The notes: a model not told the origin generated them from the letters alone. Shown: positions 25,987-36,086, counted from the stretch's first letter. The stretch: DNA of 42,881 nt from Bacteroidales bacterium (GCA_018400695.1 JAGYMF010000003.1:1-42881); one strand, 5' to 3'. Numbers and translations are program-made.

Positions 25987-27516
25987 ATGGAGCATCTGAA
26001 ACAACACCTGGGCAACCCGGTTTTTCAAACGATCGCGCAGATTGCGGATAAGGAGGGGCTGGAGACGTATGTGATCGGAGGGTTTGTCAGGGATATCCTT
26101 CTTGGCAGGTCCCCTGAACAGGCAAAGGATATAGATATTGTGGTGGTGGGAAGCGGCATCAGGCTGGCTTCTGAAGTGCGGGATCAGTTGGGAAAAAATG
26201 CAAAGCTGGCTGTTTATAAGAATTTTGGCACAGCACTCGTGAAGATTGGCGAACAGGAGATAGAGTTTGTCGGTGCAAGGAGAGAGTCCTACCGCAGGGA
26301 TTCCAGGAAGCCGGTTGTGGAGGATGGGACATTGCAGGATGACCAGCTGCGAAGGGATTTTACCATCAATGCCCTGGCGATCTCACTCAACAAGGATACC
26401 TACGGTGAACTGCTGGACCCATTCAACGGGCAGCAGGATCTGCGTGAAGGGATCATCAGGACTCCCCTGGAACCGGAAAAGACCTTCTCGGATGATCCAC
26501 TGCGCATGCTGCGGGGGATACGGTTCGCTACACGGCTTGACTTTAAGATCGATCCGGAAACCTTTGGGGCCATCCATGCTGCCAGGGAGCGGATCCGCAT
26601 TGTTTCCCAGGAGCGGATTACCGATGAGCTGAACAAGATCATGATGGCCGACCGTCCGGGCAGGGGGTTTATCCTCCTGGACAAGTGCGGACTGCTGAAG
26701 ATCATTCTGCCTGAGCTGCACCGCATGAAGGGGGTGGATGCCGTGAAGGGCATCCGGCACAAGGACAATTTCCTCCATACGCTGGAGGTGCTGGACAACC
26801 TTTCCGGGAGGCGTGACGACCTCTGGTTGCGGTGGGCTGCGCTGCTCCACGATGTGGCCAAGCCTGTGACAAAGAAATTTGAACCGGGAACCGGCTGGAC
26901 CTTTCATGCACACGATTTTATTGGTGCTAAAATGATCCCGTCGATCTTTAAACGGCTCCGCCTTCCGCTGAACGACAGGATGAAGTATGTTCAGAAACTG
27001 GTGAAGCTGCACCTCAGGCCCATCGTGCTTTCGCAGGAGACTGTGACCGATTCGGCGGTGCGGAGGCTGTTGTTCGATGCAGGGGATGAGATCGATGATC
27101 TCATGGACCTTTGCGAGGCGGACATTACCTCTAAGAATGAACGGACGGTGCGCAGGCACCTGCAGAATTTTGCCATTGTGCGGCGCAAGATTATGGAGAT
27201 CGAACAGAAGGACCATATCCGCAATTTCCAGCCGCCGGTCACGGGCGATGACATACAGCATCTTTTCGGCATTCCGCCGGGAAGGAGCATCGGGATCCTG
27301 AAAAACACCATTAAGGAGGCGATCCTCGAAGGGGAGATCCCCAACCAGTTCGATGCCGCCTATGCTTTGTTGCTGGAGAAGGCCCGGGAGCTGGGACTTG
27401 AAAAGATGAATGACCTGCGGCGGCCTGCAGAAGGCGATGCAGAAGGCGACGCTGGGGAGGATGCATCCCCCGCTAAGGTGTCTGGAAAAAGAGCAGCAGG
27501 GGAAGGTGGTCACTGA
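25987..27516 (+). CDS. cca: CCA tRNA nucleotidyltransferase / poly(A) polymerase family, HD-domain type
   Basis: ORF 25822..27516, likely ATG 25987. 'YVIGGFVRDILLGRSPEQAKDIDIVVVG', 'RRDFTINALAISL', 'DDPLRMLRGIRFATRLDFKID', HD motif 'RWAALLHDVAKPVTK'. Confidence 0.92.
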   Translation: MEHLKQHLGNPVFQTIAQIADKEGLETYVIGGFVRDILLGRSPEQAKDIDIVVVGSGIRLASEVRDQLGKNAKLAVYKNFGTALVKIGEQEIEFVGARRESYRRDSRKPVVEDGTLQDDQLRRDFTINALAISLNKDTYGELLDPFNGQQDLREGIIRTPLEPEKTFSDDPLRMLRGIRFATRLDFKIDPETFGAIHAARERIRIVSQERITDELNKIMMADRPGRGFILLDKCGLLKIILPELHRMKGVDAVKGIRHKDNFLHTLEVLDNLSGRRDDLWLRWAALLHDVAKPVTKKFEPGTGWTFHAHDFIGAKMIPSIFKRLRLPLNDRMKYVQKLVKLHLRPIVLSQETVTDSAVRRLLFDAGDEIDDLMDLCEADITSKNERTVRRHLQNFAIVRRKIMEIEQKDHIRNFQPPVTGDDIQHLFGIPPGRSIGILKNTIKEAILEGEIPNQFDAAYALLLEKARELGLEKMNDLRRPAEGDAEGDAGEDASPAKVSGKRAAGEGGH

Positions 27517-28444
27517 TCCCCCCGCTGTATGCAAATCCCCGGTAGGTCCTCCGCGGCCTCATCCCGGTATGCTTTTCATCCCGCTCCAGTAAAAAGGGCA
27601 GTCCTGGCACTTCAGCCCTGCAGCTGGATGCAGAGAGCCTTCCCCCGGTAAAGACATGGTCCACCGAATTCCACTTTCCCTGGTACTTGTACGTGTGCTG
27701 ATCAGCCGGCGGGATTACCTCACTCAGGCCACTCTTCCTGCCCACGCTTTCGAGCGGACGTGACCCTGTGGCATCGTTCAGGTCACCCCCGGCGATGACC
27801 AGCAGCCCCGGCCGGACGGTCAGGGCATCACCGATGAACAGGTCGATCGTCTTCGCCTGTATCATCCGCTTGTGCTCCGTCTCCATCGCGCCGCCATACT
27901 TGGAGGTCCAGTGGTTCGCTGCTACGAGCACCGTGTCGGTGTCCAATGCGAAGGTGGCAGCGAGGATCTCGCGGGTGTGCATAGGCTCACCCTTGCTGTC
28001 GCTGATCCCGATCCAGGTGGTGTCGATACATTCGGCCAGGTCGCTCCTGTAGAGCATCCCCACATCGATCCCCCGGTGGTCGGGACTGTCGCGGTGGAGG
28101 ATTTCATAACGGAAGTTTACCAGCAGCGGGTGTGTGGCAATGTCGGCGAGCACTTTCCGGTTTTCGATCTCGCTGAAGCATATGATTTCCGGCGGCTCCC
28201 AGCCATTCACCGCCAGGATCACCTTGCAGATCTCCGCCACCTTCCTGTTGTAGCGGTAGAAGGTCCAGCGCCGCGCTCCGCCGGGGGTAAAATCTTCATC
28301 ATCTCCCGACAACGTATCGACGGAGGGATGGAACATGTTCTCCACGTTGTAGAACATGCAGCAGTAGCTCCGGCTCTCTTGCCGGGAGATGAGCAGCTGC
28401 GGACAGAGCAGGAGCATGGCTGCCAGGAGGAAAATATTTTTCAT
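27473..28444 (-). CDS. Endonuclease/exonuclease/phosphatase family protein
   Basis: 'CCMFYNVENMFHPSVDTLSGDDEDFTPGGARRWT', 'PEIICFSEIENRKVL', 'VAANHWTSKYGG', 'VIAGGDLNDATGSRPLE', 'GISDHLPLLLFF'. Confidence 0.9.
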   Translation of the reverse strand: MKNIFLLAAMLLLCPQLLISRQESRSYCCMFYNVENMFHPSVDTLSGDDEDFTPGGARRWTFYRYNRKVAEICKVILAVNGWEPPEIICFSEIENRKVLADIATHPLLVNFRYEILHRDSPDHRGIDVGMLYRSDLAECIDTTWIGISDSKGEPMHTREILAATFALDTDTVLVAANHWTSKYGGAMETEHKRMIQAKTIDLFIGDALTVRPGLLVIAGGDLNDATGSRPLESVGRKSGLSEVIPPADQHTYKYQGKWNSVDHVFTGGRLSASSCRAEVPGLPFLLERDEKHTGMRPRRTYRGFAYSGGISDHLPLLLFFQTP

Positions 28445-28530
28445 GGTACCGGATTGATGAAATGGTTTCGCCGGAGGCTGCGATCAGCGCTCCATACCGG
28501 TATATGTGATAAGCGGTAAAAAAATCGGAT

Positions 28531-29994
28531 TTATTCTTCCCTTCTTTCGAAAGCGCCCAGGTCGGGTGCGTCATCGGCCAGCCGGCTGTCTCCCTTTTTA
28601 TCGAAGGGGTGCTCGATGGCATATTCCAGTTTGCCGGCATCGATGGCGGGTGACAGTGAATCGGGTTCATAGCTCACCCTGAGCGAATCGAACAGGGGGG
28701 TATTGTCGTTGGTGAGGATGCGCACGAAATTGGGATCGAGCGTGTAATCGTACTCCTCCCGGTCGAGCCGTGCCAGCACATGGTCGAAGGTGTAGTTCAG
28801 CAGTCCGCCCTCCGCCCGGCTTACCACGATCTCATTGCTCTGCGATCCGTGGATAATGCAGTTGGTGAAGGTCGCCTCCTCAATATCGCGTGGCTGAATG
28901 ATGACCTCTCCGTTGTCATCTTTATAGGCAAAATAGTTGGCGATCATCAATGCCGGGGCAGTTCGGTTGGAAAAGCCTGAACGCCAGTAGTTGGCGAAGG
29001 TGCAGTGGTTGAAGGAGTAGCTGCCCTCGTACAGCAGCTCCACACAGCTGTTGCCGCAGTCGCCCACCACGGTGTTGTGGGCTTTGATGGTTGTGCCGCG
29101 TCCGAGGATTCCGTCGTAACTCATCCTGTTGATCTCTGTATTGCTGATGGTCAGCACCGGCTGGTCGTACCGCACCACCGAATCGGCCCACAGACCGAAG
29201 GTGCCGTTGAGGATCCGGGCATGGTCGATCACGTTGCTGTGGCTTCCCGGTGCAAAATAGATTCCGTACCACTGTCCCGGATAGCCCGGATCGTCCTGGT
29301 ACTCTCTCTCCAGGCGGTCGCCCTGCACGGTGACCGGGTTTTCGACGGTGCCGTTCACCTTCAGCGATCCGAGTACAAAGATCCCGGCATCGCGGTGCAT
29401 ATAGATCTGTACCCCCTCTTCGATAACCAGCTCCTGGAGTGTATCCACGAGGATACCATCGATGATAAGGTAAGGCTTGTCGGCGGTCCACGTGGTGGAG
29501 TAGTCCAGCACGCTGTCGCGCAGCAGGTGCACATCCTGTCCCCATGCCACCAGGTCAACATCCTGCAGCTTGCCGTTCACCGAGAAGGTGATGGAGTCCT
29601 GTATGCGGAGGATATCCGGCATTCCGTTGGGATCGAGTGTTGCCTCGACAAAAATGTACATACTGTCCTTCGGTGCAATTTCGTAGTTTTCAAATGTTGT
29701 TCCGGGCTGGCCGTCCACATTGACCCTGAATACCGATTGGCTGCCACCGGCAAGGCGGATGTCGTCGATCTTGATGAAACGGGCGTGTGGGTTGTGGACC
29801 TTGAACGATTTGGTTGTGGTGCCGATGGTGGTGAAAATGGTATCGAAATAGACCGTATCCATGCTGAACTGCAGCAGCGCGTCCTCATCGTCTGCGTAGA
29901 AACGGTCGGGACGACAGTGGTACAATGAGGCTGTAACAGCCAAAAGGGACAACAGGATGATTGCTTTTTTCACGCCTTCAGGTCTTCGGTTCAT
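28531..29994 (-). CDS. Right-handed beta-helix-type lipoprotein
   Basis: Lipoprotein-like N-terminus (LLAVTASLYHC). Repeated strand/turn pattern 'HSNVIDHARILNGTFGLWADS..LTISNTEINRMSYDGILGRGTTIKAHNTVVGDCGNSCVELLYEGSYSFNHCTFANYW'. Confidence 0.78.
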   Translation of the reverse strand: MNRRPEGVKKAIILLSLLAVTASLYHCRPDRFYADDEDALLQFSMDTVYFDTIFTTIGTTTKSFKVHNPHARFIKIDDIRLAGGSQSVFRVNVDGQPGTTFENYEIAPKDSMYIFVEATLDPNGMPDILRIQDSITFSVNGKLQDVDLVAWGQDVHLLRDSVLDYSTTWTADKPYLIIDGILVDTLQELVIEEGVQIYMHRDAGIFVLGSLKVNGTVENPVTVQGDRLEREYQDDPGYPGQWYGIYFAPGSHSNVIDHARILNGTFGLWADSVVRYDQPVLTISNTEINRMSYDGILGRGTTIKAHNTVVGDCGNSCVELLYEGSYSFNHCTFANYWRSGFSNRTAPALMIANYFAYKDDNGEVIIQPRDIEEATFTNCIIHGSQSNEIVVSRAEGGLLNYTFDHVLARLDREEYDYTLDPNFVRILTNDNTPLFDSLRVSYEPDSLSPAIDAGKLEYAIEHPFDKKGDSRLADDAPDLGAFERREE

Positions 29995-30032
29995 ATTCTT
30001 AACGCAAAGATGGGAAAAAAAGTATCTTTTTT

Positions 30033-30217
30033 TGAGTTGAGAGTTTAGAGAGTTGAGAGTTTAGAGAGTTGAGAGTTGAGAGTTGAGAGTTTAGAGCGTT
30101 TATGCGTTGAACCTTCTCTCAACTTTCAACTTTCAACTCTCAACTCAACTTTCAACTCTCAACTTAACTTTCAACTTTAACTTTCAACTCTCAACTCTCA
30201 ACTCAACTTTCAACTCT
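30033..30217. repeat. Inverted-repeat version of the TCAACTCT low-complexity repeat (GA-rich arm, then CT-rich arm) between divergent genes
   Basis: Left arm 'tgagttgagagtttagagagttgagag...' (30033-~30095); right arm 'tctctcaactttcaactttcaactctcaactcaac...' (~30115-30217); centre near 30104. Confidence 0.93.
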
Positions 30218-30279
30218 TGAGGGTTTAGGGGAGGATGGTTTTTTATTTTACGGGATCATTTGTATCTTTACAGCGTAAT

Positions 30280-30362
30280 TTCACTAAGGGGGTGCCTTAA
30301 AGTACAGGCTGAGATCATACCCTTAGCACCTGATCCGGGTAATGCCGGCGGAAGGGAATTGC
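30280..30362 (+). ncRNA. TPP (thiamine pyrophosphate, THI-box) riboswitch
   Basis: 'GGGGGTGCC...AGGCTGAGATCATACCCTTAGCACCTGATCCGGGTAATGCCGGCGGAAGGGAA' contains the conserved CTGAGA, ACCTGATC-GGTAAT and AGGGAA elements in the right order. Confidence 0.97.
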
Positions 30363-30393
30363 ACACATGATGTGAATTATAAATCTTAATGTT

Positions 30394-32817
30394 ATGAAAA
30401 AGCAGGTTTTTTACGGACTTGTGCTTTTGCTTGCTGCTATGCAGTCAAATGCACAATTTGTGTTACGTGGGGTTGTGCAGGACCCACAAGGGAACGCACT
30501 GGAAGGTGCAAGTGTCTTAATCGAAGCGATAAACAGGGGTACCATTACCGGTCGGGATGGGTCTTTCGTCCTGGAAGATTTGTCGGCCGGCAGCAAAACG
30601 ATCTCCATTTCCTTTGTCGGATTTGAGACGACGGAGAAGGAGGTGCAGATTGTTGGGGATACCGACCTGGGAGCCATCACGCTCAGTCAGCACTCCTTCA
30701 GGGGAGAGGAGGTAACGATCAGTGCACTGCGGGCGGAACAGAAAACGCCGATGGCGTATGTTGACCTGGCGCGTGACCAGATCAGTGAGAAAAATTTCGG
30801 GCAGGATATCCCATATATCGTCGGAATGACACCATCGGTGATTACCACGTCAGATGCGGGACATGGTATAGGGTATACCGCGATGCGGATCAGGGGGACC
30901 GATGCCAACAGGATCAATGTGACCATCAATGGTGTACCACTCAATGATGCAGAGTCACACAGTGTCTTCTGGGTGGACCTTCCCGATCTGGCCACCTCGA
31001 CAGAGCAGATACAGATCCAGCGGGGGGTGGGGACCTCCACGAACGGGGCGGCTGCTTTCGGGGGGACAGTGAATATGCAGACCACCCTGCTGGAGAAGGA
31101 TCCATATGCAGCATACGGACTTACCATGGGCTCCTTTAATACGTTAAAAAATTCGGTTTCCGTGGGAACAGGGCTGATCAATAACCGTTTTGCAGTGGAC
31201 TTCCGCTTGTCGGATCTGCGGTCGGACGGCTATATTGACAGGGCGTGGACCGACCTGCAATCATACTACCTCTCGGCAGGCTGGTTTGCAGAAAGTGCCA
31301 GTCTGAAATTCATCACCTTCGGCGGTTTTGAGGAGTTGTACCAGTCGTGGGGAGGGGTTCCTTCCTCCATGCTGGTTTCCGACCGGACCTATAACGGGAT
31401 GGGTGCCTATACCGATAGCACGGGACAGACCGCCTACTACGACAATCAGGTGGATCATTACGACCAGGTGCATTACCAGCTACACTTTTCAAATGCGTTC
31501 AGCAGGAGGCTGCACATGAATGCCGCCCTCCATTATACCAGGGGGAACGGGTATTATGAGCAGTATGAAGTGGGGCAGGATGTTGCTTTTTATAGTATGA
31601 CACCGCCGGTGGTTGGCAGTGATACGGTTTATACCACTGACCTGGTGCGGAGGAAATGGCTCGACAATGATTTTTATGGTGCCATTGCCTCGGTCAATTA
31701 TGAAGGCGAAAACAGCAGTCTGATGATCGGCGGCGGATGGAACCGCTACGACGGACTGCATTACGGGAAGGTGATCTGGGCCGGGTTTGCCGGCAACAAC
31801 CTTCCGGGACACCAGTGGTATGAGGGAATAGGTATAAAGTCAGACTGGAATGTGTATGGCAAGTACTATGTTGATCTGAGCCAGGGGCTTACTGCCTTTG
31901 CAGATCTTCAGCTGCGGGGGATCCGACATGATATTGACGGAACCGATGCCAACAACAGGGATGTTACCGGGGAGCATGATTTTCTCTTTTTCAATCCCAA
32001 AGCTGGCTTGAGCTATCTGCCTGGTGAGGGACAGCGTGCCTTTATCTCCATTGCCAGGGCCAGCCGGGAGCCCAACAGGAATAATTTTACCGATGCGCCG
32101 CCGGAAAAACCCCCGGTACATGAGACACTCAATGATTTTGAGGCAGGGTATTCCTTCAGGAACAACATTTTTCAGGGGGGGGTGACACTCTATTTCATGG
32201 ATTATGATGACCAGCTTGTGCTGACAGGTCAGATCAATGAGGTGGGATATCCTGTGATGACCAATGTGGCGGAAAGCTACAGGGCAGGGGTTGAGCTGGA
32301 GGCTGGATTCAATTTCCTGGATAAGATCACCTGGCACGGTAACCTTGCGTTGAGCCGAAATGAGATCCGGGATTTTGTAAACTATGTTGATAACTGGGAC
32401 TATTGGTCAGATCCGGAATCTGAACCTTACCAGGTGGAAGAGGAGATCGGGAATTCCACCCTCGCATTCTCTCCCTCCGTTGTTACCGCCAGTCAGCTGG
32501 AATATTCCCTGCTGGACCATATGAAGTTCAGCCTATTATCGAAATATGTCGGCCGTCAGTTTATCGATAACACCTCGACCCCGGAGTATTCGATCGATCC
32601 CTATTTTGTGAATGACCTGAAGGCCTCGTATACCATCGAACCTGACTGGGCAGGCATGGTAAAGGTGAGCATCATGGTTTCCAATGTACTGAATACGCAG
32701 TATGAAACGAATGCCTGGTTATACCGTTACTACACGGGTGGCGAAGAGCTTTTCATGGACGGGTATTACCCACAGGCAGGCAGGCATGTTTTGGTTGCAC
32801 TGAATGTTAAGTTTTGA
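30394..32817 (+). CDS. TonB-dependent outer-membrane receptor, putatively for thiamine or a precursor
   Basis: CarboxypepD-reg-like N-terminus 'LRGVVQDPQGNALEGASVLIE'. Plug 'MRIRGTDANRINVTINGVPLNDAESHSVFWVDLPDLATSTEQIQIQRGVGTSTNGAAAFGGTVNMQT'. C-terminal barrel 'GRHVLVALNVKF'. Located directly downstream of the TPP riboswitch. Confidence 0.95.
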   Translation: MKKQVFYGLVLLLAAMQSNAQFVLRGVVQDPQGNALEGASVLIEAINRGTITGRDGSFVLEDLSAGSKTISISFVGFETTEKEVQIVGDTDLGAITLSQHSFRGEEVTISALRAEQKTPMAYVDLARDQISEKNFGQDIPYIVGMTPSVITTSDAGHGIGYTAMRIRGTDANRINVTINGVPLNDAESHSVFWVDLPDLATSTEQIQIQRGVGTSTNGAAAFGGTVNMQTTLLEKDPYAAYGLTMGSFNTLKNSVSVGTGLINNRFAVDFRLSDLRSDGYIDRAWTDLQSYYLSAGWFAESASLKFITFGGFEELYQSWGGVPSSMLVSDRTYNGMGAYTDSTGQTAYYDNQVDHYDQVHYQLHFSNAFSRRLHMNAALHYTRGNGYYEQYEVGQDVAFYSMTPPVVGSDTVYTTDLVRRKWLDNDFYGAIASVNYEGENSSLMIGGGWNRYDGLHYGKVIWAGFAGNNLPGHQWYEGIGIKSDWNVYGKYYVDLSQGLTAFADLQLRGIRHDIDGTDANNRDVTGEHDFLFFNPKAGLSYLPGEGQRAFISIARASREPNRNNFTDAPPEKPPVHETLNDFEAGYSFRNNIFQGGVTLYFMDYDDQLVLTGQINEVGYPVMTNVAESYRAGVELEAGFNFLDKITWHGNLALSRNEIRDFVNYVDNWDYWSDPESEPYQVEEEIGNSTLAFSPSVVTASQLEYSLLDHMKFSLLSKYVGRQFIDNTSTPEYSIDPYFVNDLKASYTIEPDWAGMVKVSIMVSNVLNTQYETNAWLYRYYTGGEELFMDGYYPQAGRHVLVALNVKF

Positions 32818-32893
32818 TAAAATACGATCGGAAATATTTAAAAACGTTAAAAAATTGCTAATTTTCGTCCGGAATACCCTTTCTCTGTAATTC

Positions 32894-35800
32894 ATGACCG
32901 GACTGAAGCTGGATATCTGTTTTTGGTATGTCGATGACGAACTGATCGAAGAGATCGTTGGCATCCTGCGTAAAGGAAATTATGCCCCTGAGTATATTCG
33001 GTGCCGGAAAGCCAGTGAGCTGGAGAGTTGTGTGCAGAATGATGCTCCTGACCTGATCATTGCCGATTTTGACCTGCCGGAGATATTGCGGAACACCATT
33101 GAAAGCGTGCACAGCAAAATCGCTTTTCATGTGCCACTGATCTACCTGGTAGGTGAGAAGAATGAGGAGAAGGCTGCTGAGACACTGAAGCGGGGCGTAT
33201 GGGATTACCTCGTAAAGGACCATTTTATCAAGCTGATACCAACGGTTTATTCTTCTCAGAAGTTTGGTAAGGTAGTGAGGCAGAGCAGGAAGGTGAGGAG
33301 CGCACTCGAGAAGTCACGCGGGCAGTTCAGGAACCTGGCTGAAAATTCTCCTGATCTGATTGTTCGTCTTGACAGGGAGGTCAGGTGTCTGCTTGTTAAC
33401 CAAAGCGTTGCAGATTATACCGGCATCCCTGTGGAGGAGTTTATAGGGCGCAGGCCTTCTGAGCTGGGAATTTTGCCTGCCGAACCATTCCTGCACCTTG
33501 AAAGCACGACTGAAGCCGTTGTCGCATCCGGAAAGCGGCGCACCATTGAACTGATGTTTACGGGCAATTCGGAAAAACTGATACTTGAGTGGAGGATTTT
33601 TCCTGAGTTCGATGAACACAAACAGTTCCAGTCCGTTCTGGCAATAGGCAGGGATATCACCGAATCGAAATTTGCCACTGAGGCGATTCGTAACAGCGAA
33701 GAGCGCCTGCAGCTGGCCGTTGAGGCAACCAGCCTGGGTTACTGGGACTGGAACCTGGAGGCGAATAAGGTATTTTTCTCTCCCATCTATTTTTATATGC
33801 TGGGCTACAGCCTGGGAGAACTTCCCCAGGAGTTGGAGACCTGGCACGGTCTGCTGCATGAGGATGACAGGGAACCTGCCATTGCACTCGTGGATCGGTT
33901 TCTCAAGAGCGGTGAGAAATCTTTTGAGACGGAATTCAGGCTTCGGTGCAAGGAGGGCAGGTTTATCTGGGTCTGCAGCAGGGGACGGATTGTTGAACGC
34001 AATGCGGATGGTACGGTAAGACGGCTCATTGGTACACATGAAAATATTTCGGGAAGGAAAAGGAATGAGCAGATCCAGGCGACCCTTTTCAATATCTCCA
34101 ATGCGGTGAATACAACACTCAACATTGAGGAGCTGTATGAGAATATCCGGGAGCACCTCGGGAAGATCATTGATACTACGAACTGTTTTCTTGCCCTCTA
34201 TAACGAGAAGACAGGGATGCTGACCCTGCCCTTTCACAGGGATGAAAAAGACTCTTTCTCTGAGTTTCCGACAGGGAAGACCCTTACAGGGTATGTGATC
34301 AGTACAGGAAAAACCCAACTGGTGGATGCTGAAAGGGAGCGGGAGCTTACGGAGGAGGGACATATCGAACTGGTCGGCACCCCATGTGTCAGCTGGCTGG
34401 GCGTACCGCTAAAGACCAACAACAGGATACTGGGTGTGTTTGTGGTCCAGTCTTATCGGGAAGATGTAGTATATACCAGGGAGGATGTAAACATTCTTGA
34501 ATTTGTAAGCGACCAGATCGCACTGGCGATCAAGCGAAAGCATGACCAGGAAAATATCATTGAGAACCAGGAAAAGCAACGCAGGATCTTTGAATCTTCG
34601 CCCGATCCGATCCTCGTGGTTAACAGCGAGCGGAAGGTGATCGACTATAATACAAGTCTGCTTGCTGCAGTGAACATTACCAATGAACCTGTGATGGGAC
34701 GGAATGTTCTGCTTTTTGTTGCAAAGGAGGATTGGCGGAAGGCGATCCGCGACTTCAGGCTGACCTGGGACCTGGGGTACATGAAGAACCTGGAATATAC
34801 GTTATGTAAGGCAGACGGCACCACTTTCAAGGCGGAGGTGTCTACCGGGGCGATCTACAATAATATGAGGGAGCCTGAATCGATGGTGATCATTTTCAAG
34901 GATATTACCGCACGTAAAGAGGCAGAAGAGCATCTGCGTGAGGCCAAAGAGCGGGCTGAGGAATCTGACAGGCTGAAAACAGCGTTTCTCTCGAATATGT
35001 CGCATGAGATCAGGACGCCGATGAATGCGATCGTGGGTTTCTCAGACCTGCTGAACGATCCCGAACTCGCCCCACAGGAAAGGGCGGAGTTCATTGCCCA
35101 GATCAACCTTGGTGCAGACAACCTGATGCACCTGATCGATGATATTATCGATATCTCCAAGATTGAGGCCGGACAGGTGAAGATCATCAGGAAGAATTTC
35201 TCTATCCATAAGCTGATTAATGAGCAGTTGGTGCTTTTCAAACAGAACCTGGAACGGATCGATAAGTCACATATCGATCTCAGGATGAATTGGAAATGGC
35301 CCTCAGAAACACTCGTGCTGTACAGCGATCATTTTCGTCTGAAGCAGATTATATCAAACCTCCTGAATAACGCCATTAAGTTTACGGATGAGGGGTATAT
35401 CGAGTTGGGGATTGAGAAGGTGGATGGTATGATGAGGGTCTATGTAAAAGATACAGGCATTGGGATCAGCCCGGCAAACCTGGAGATTATTTTCGACAGG
35501 TTCAGACAGGGTCACCAGTCAAAGACCAAGCTTTATGGTGGTACGGGTTTGGGATTGGCGATATCAAGGAACCTGGCCGGATTGCTGGGAGGTGCTATCA
35601 GTGTTGTTTCAGAAGAAGGCAGGGGCTCTGAATTCTCGCTGACCCTTCCGTTGGATGAAGTGCAGGATACTTTACCGGAAGAGATTGTGAAGATGGATAT
35701 GCACCATGTAAACTGGAAGGAAAAAACGATCCTGGTTGCTGAGGATGACGAATCGAATTACCAACTCTTAAAACAGGCGCTGAAAAGTACCGGGGTAAAG

Positions 35801-36082
35801 TTGATCAGGGCAGCTAACGGAAATGAGACCATACGGCTGTTCGAACAACATGCTGGTGCGCTGGATCTTGTATTGATGGATATCCGGATGCCTGACCTGG
35901 ATGGCTATGCCTGTACCAGGAGGATCAAGGCCAAAATGCCGCAGATGCCGGTCATTGCCCAGACTGCATATGCCATGGCAGGGGAGAGAGAGGTTAGCAA
36001 GGAGGTGGGATGCGATGATTATATCAGCAAACCCATCGATATAAAGATGCTGATTGAGAAGCTGGCATATTACCTAAAATGA
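32894..36082 (+). CDS. Hybrid sensor histidine kinase: N-terminal REC-like, PAS repeats, GAF, PAS, HisKA, HATPase_c, REC
   Basis: 'DLIIADFDLPE' and 'GVWDYLVKDH' (REC-like). PAS-type segments around 'FRNLAENSPDLIVRLD', 'LQLAVEATSLGYWDWNLEANK' and 'RRIFESSPDPILVV'. 'FLSNMSHEIRTPMNAIVGFSDLL' (H-box). 'GTGLGLAISRNLAGLLGG'. C-terminal REC 'ILVAEDDESNYQLL..LVLMDIRMPDLDGYACTRRIK'. Confidence 0.93.
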   Translation: MTGLKLDICFWYVDDELIEEIVGILRKGNYAPEYIRCRKASELESCVQNDAPDLIIADFDLPEILRNTIESVHSKIAFHVPLIYLVGEKNEEKAAETLKRGVWDYLVKDHFIKLIPTVYSSQKFGKVVRQSRKVRSALEKSRGQFRNLAENSPDLIVRLDREVRCLLVNQSVADYTGIPVEEFIGRRPSELGILPAEPFLHLESTTEAVVASGKRRTIELMFTGNSEKLILEWRIFPEFDEHKQFQSVLAIGRDITESKFATEAIRNSEERLQLAVEATSLGYWDWNLEANKVFFSPIYFYMLGYSLGELPQELETWHGLLHEDDREPAIALVDRFLKSGEKSFETEFRLRCKEGRFIWVCSRGRIVERNADGTVRRLIGTHENISGRKRNEQIQATLFNISNAVNTTLNIEELYENIREHLGKIIDTTNCFLALYNEKTGMLTLPFHRDEKDSFSEFPTGKTLTGYVISTGKTQLVDAERERELTEEGHIELVGTPCVSWLGVPLKTNNRILGVFVVQSYREDVVYTREDVNILEFVSDQIALAIKRKHDQENIIENQEKQRRIFESSPDPILVVNSERKVIDYNTSLLAAVNITNEPVMGRNVLLFVAKEDWRKAIRDFRLTWDLGYMKNLEYTLCKADGTTFKAEVSTGAIYNNMREPESMVIIFKDITARKEAEEHLREAKERAEESDRLKTAFLSNMSHEIRTPMNAIVGFSDLLNDPELAPQERAEFIAQINLGADNLMHLIDDIIDISKIEAGQVKIIRKNFSIHKLINEQLVLFKQNLERIDKSHIDLRMNWKWPSETLVLYSDHFRLKQIISNLLNNAIKFTDEGYIELGIEKVDGMMRVYVKDTGIGISPANLEIIFDRFRQGHQSKTKLYGGTGLGLAISRNLAGLLGGAISVVSEEGRGSEFSLTLPLDEVQDTLPEEIVKMDMHHVNWKEKTILVAEDDESNYQLLKQALKSTGVKLIRAANGNETIRLFEQHAGALDLVLMDIRMPDLDGYACTRRIKAKMPQMPVIAQTAYAMAGEREVSKEVGCDDYISKPIDIKMLIEKLAYYLK

Positions 36083-36086
36083 TTTT

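Noticed and set aside
26383-27534. 383-aa minus-strand ORF opposite cca
   Set aside because: Antisense to a well-supported cca with catalytic motifs, and no recognisable domain in the ORF. Treated as a shadow ORF.
33314-34363. 349-aa minus-strand ORF within the hybrid kinase
   Set aside because: Antisense to clear PAS/GAF coding sequence, with no signal peptide or motif.
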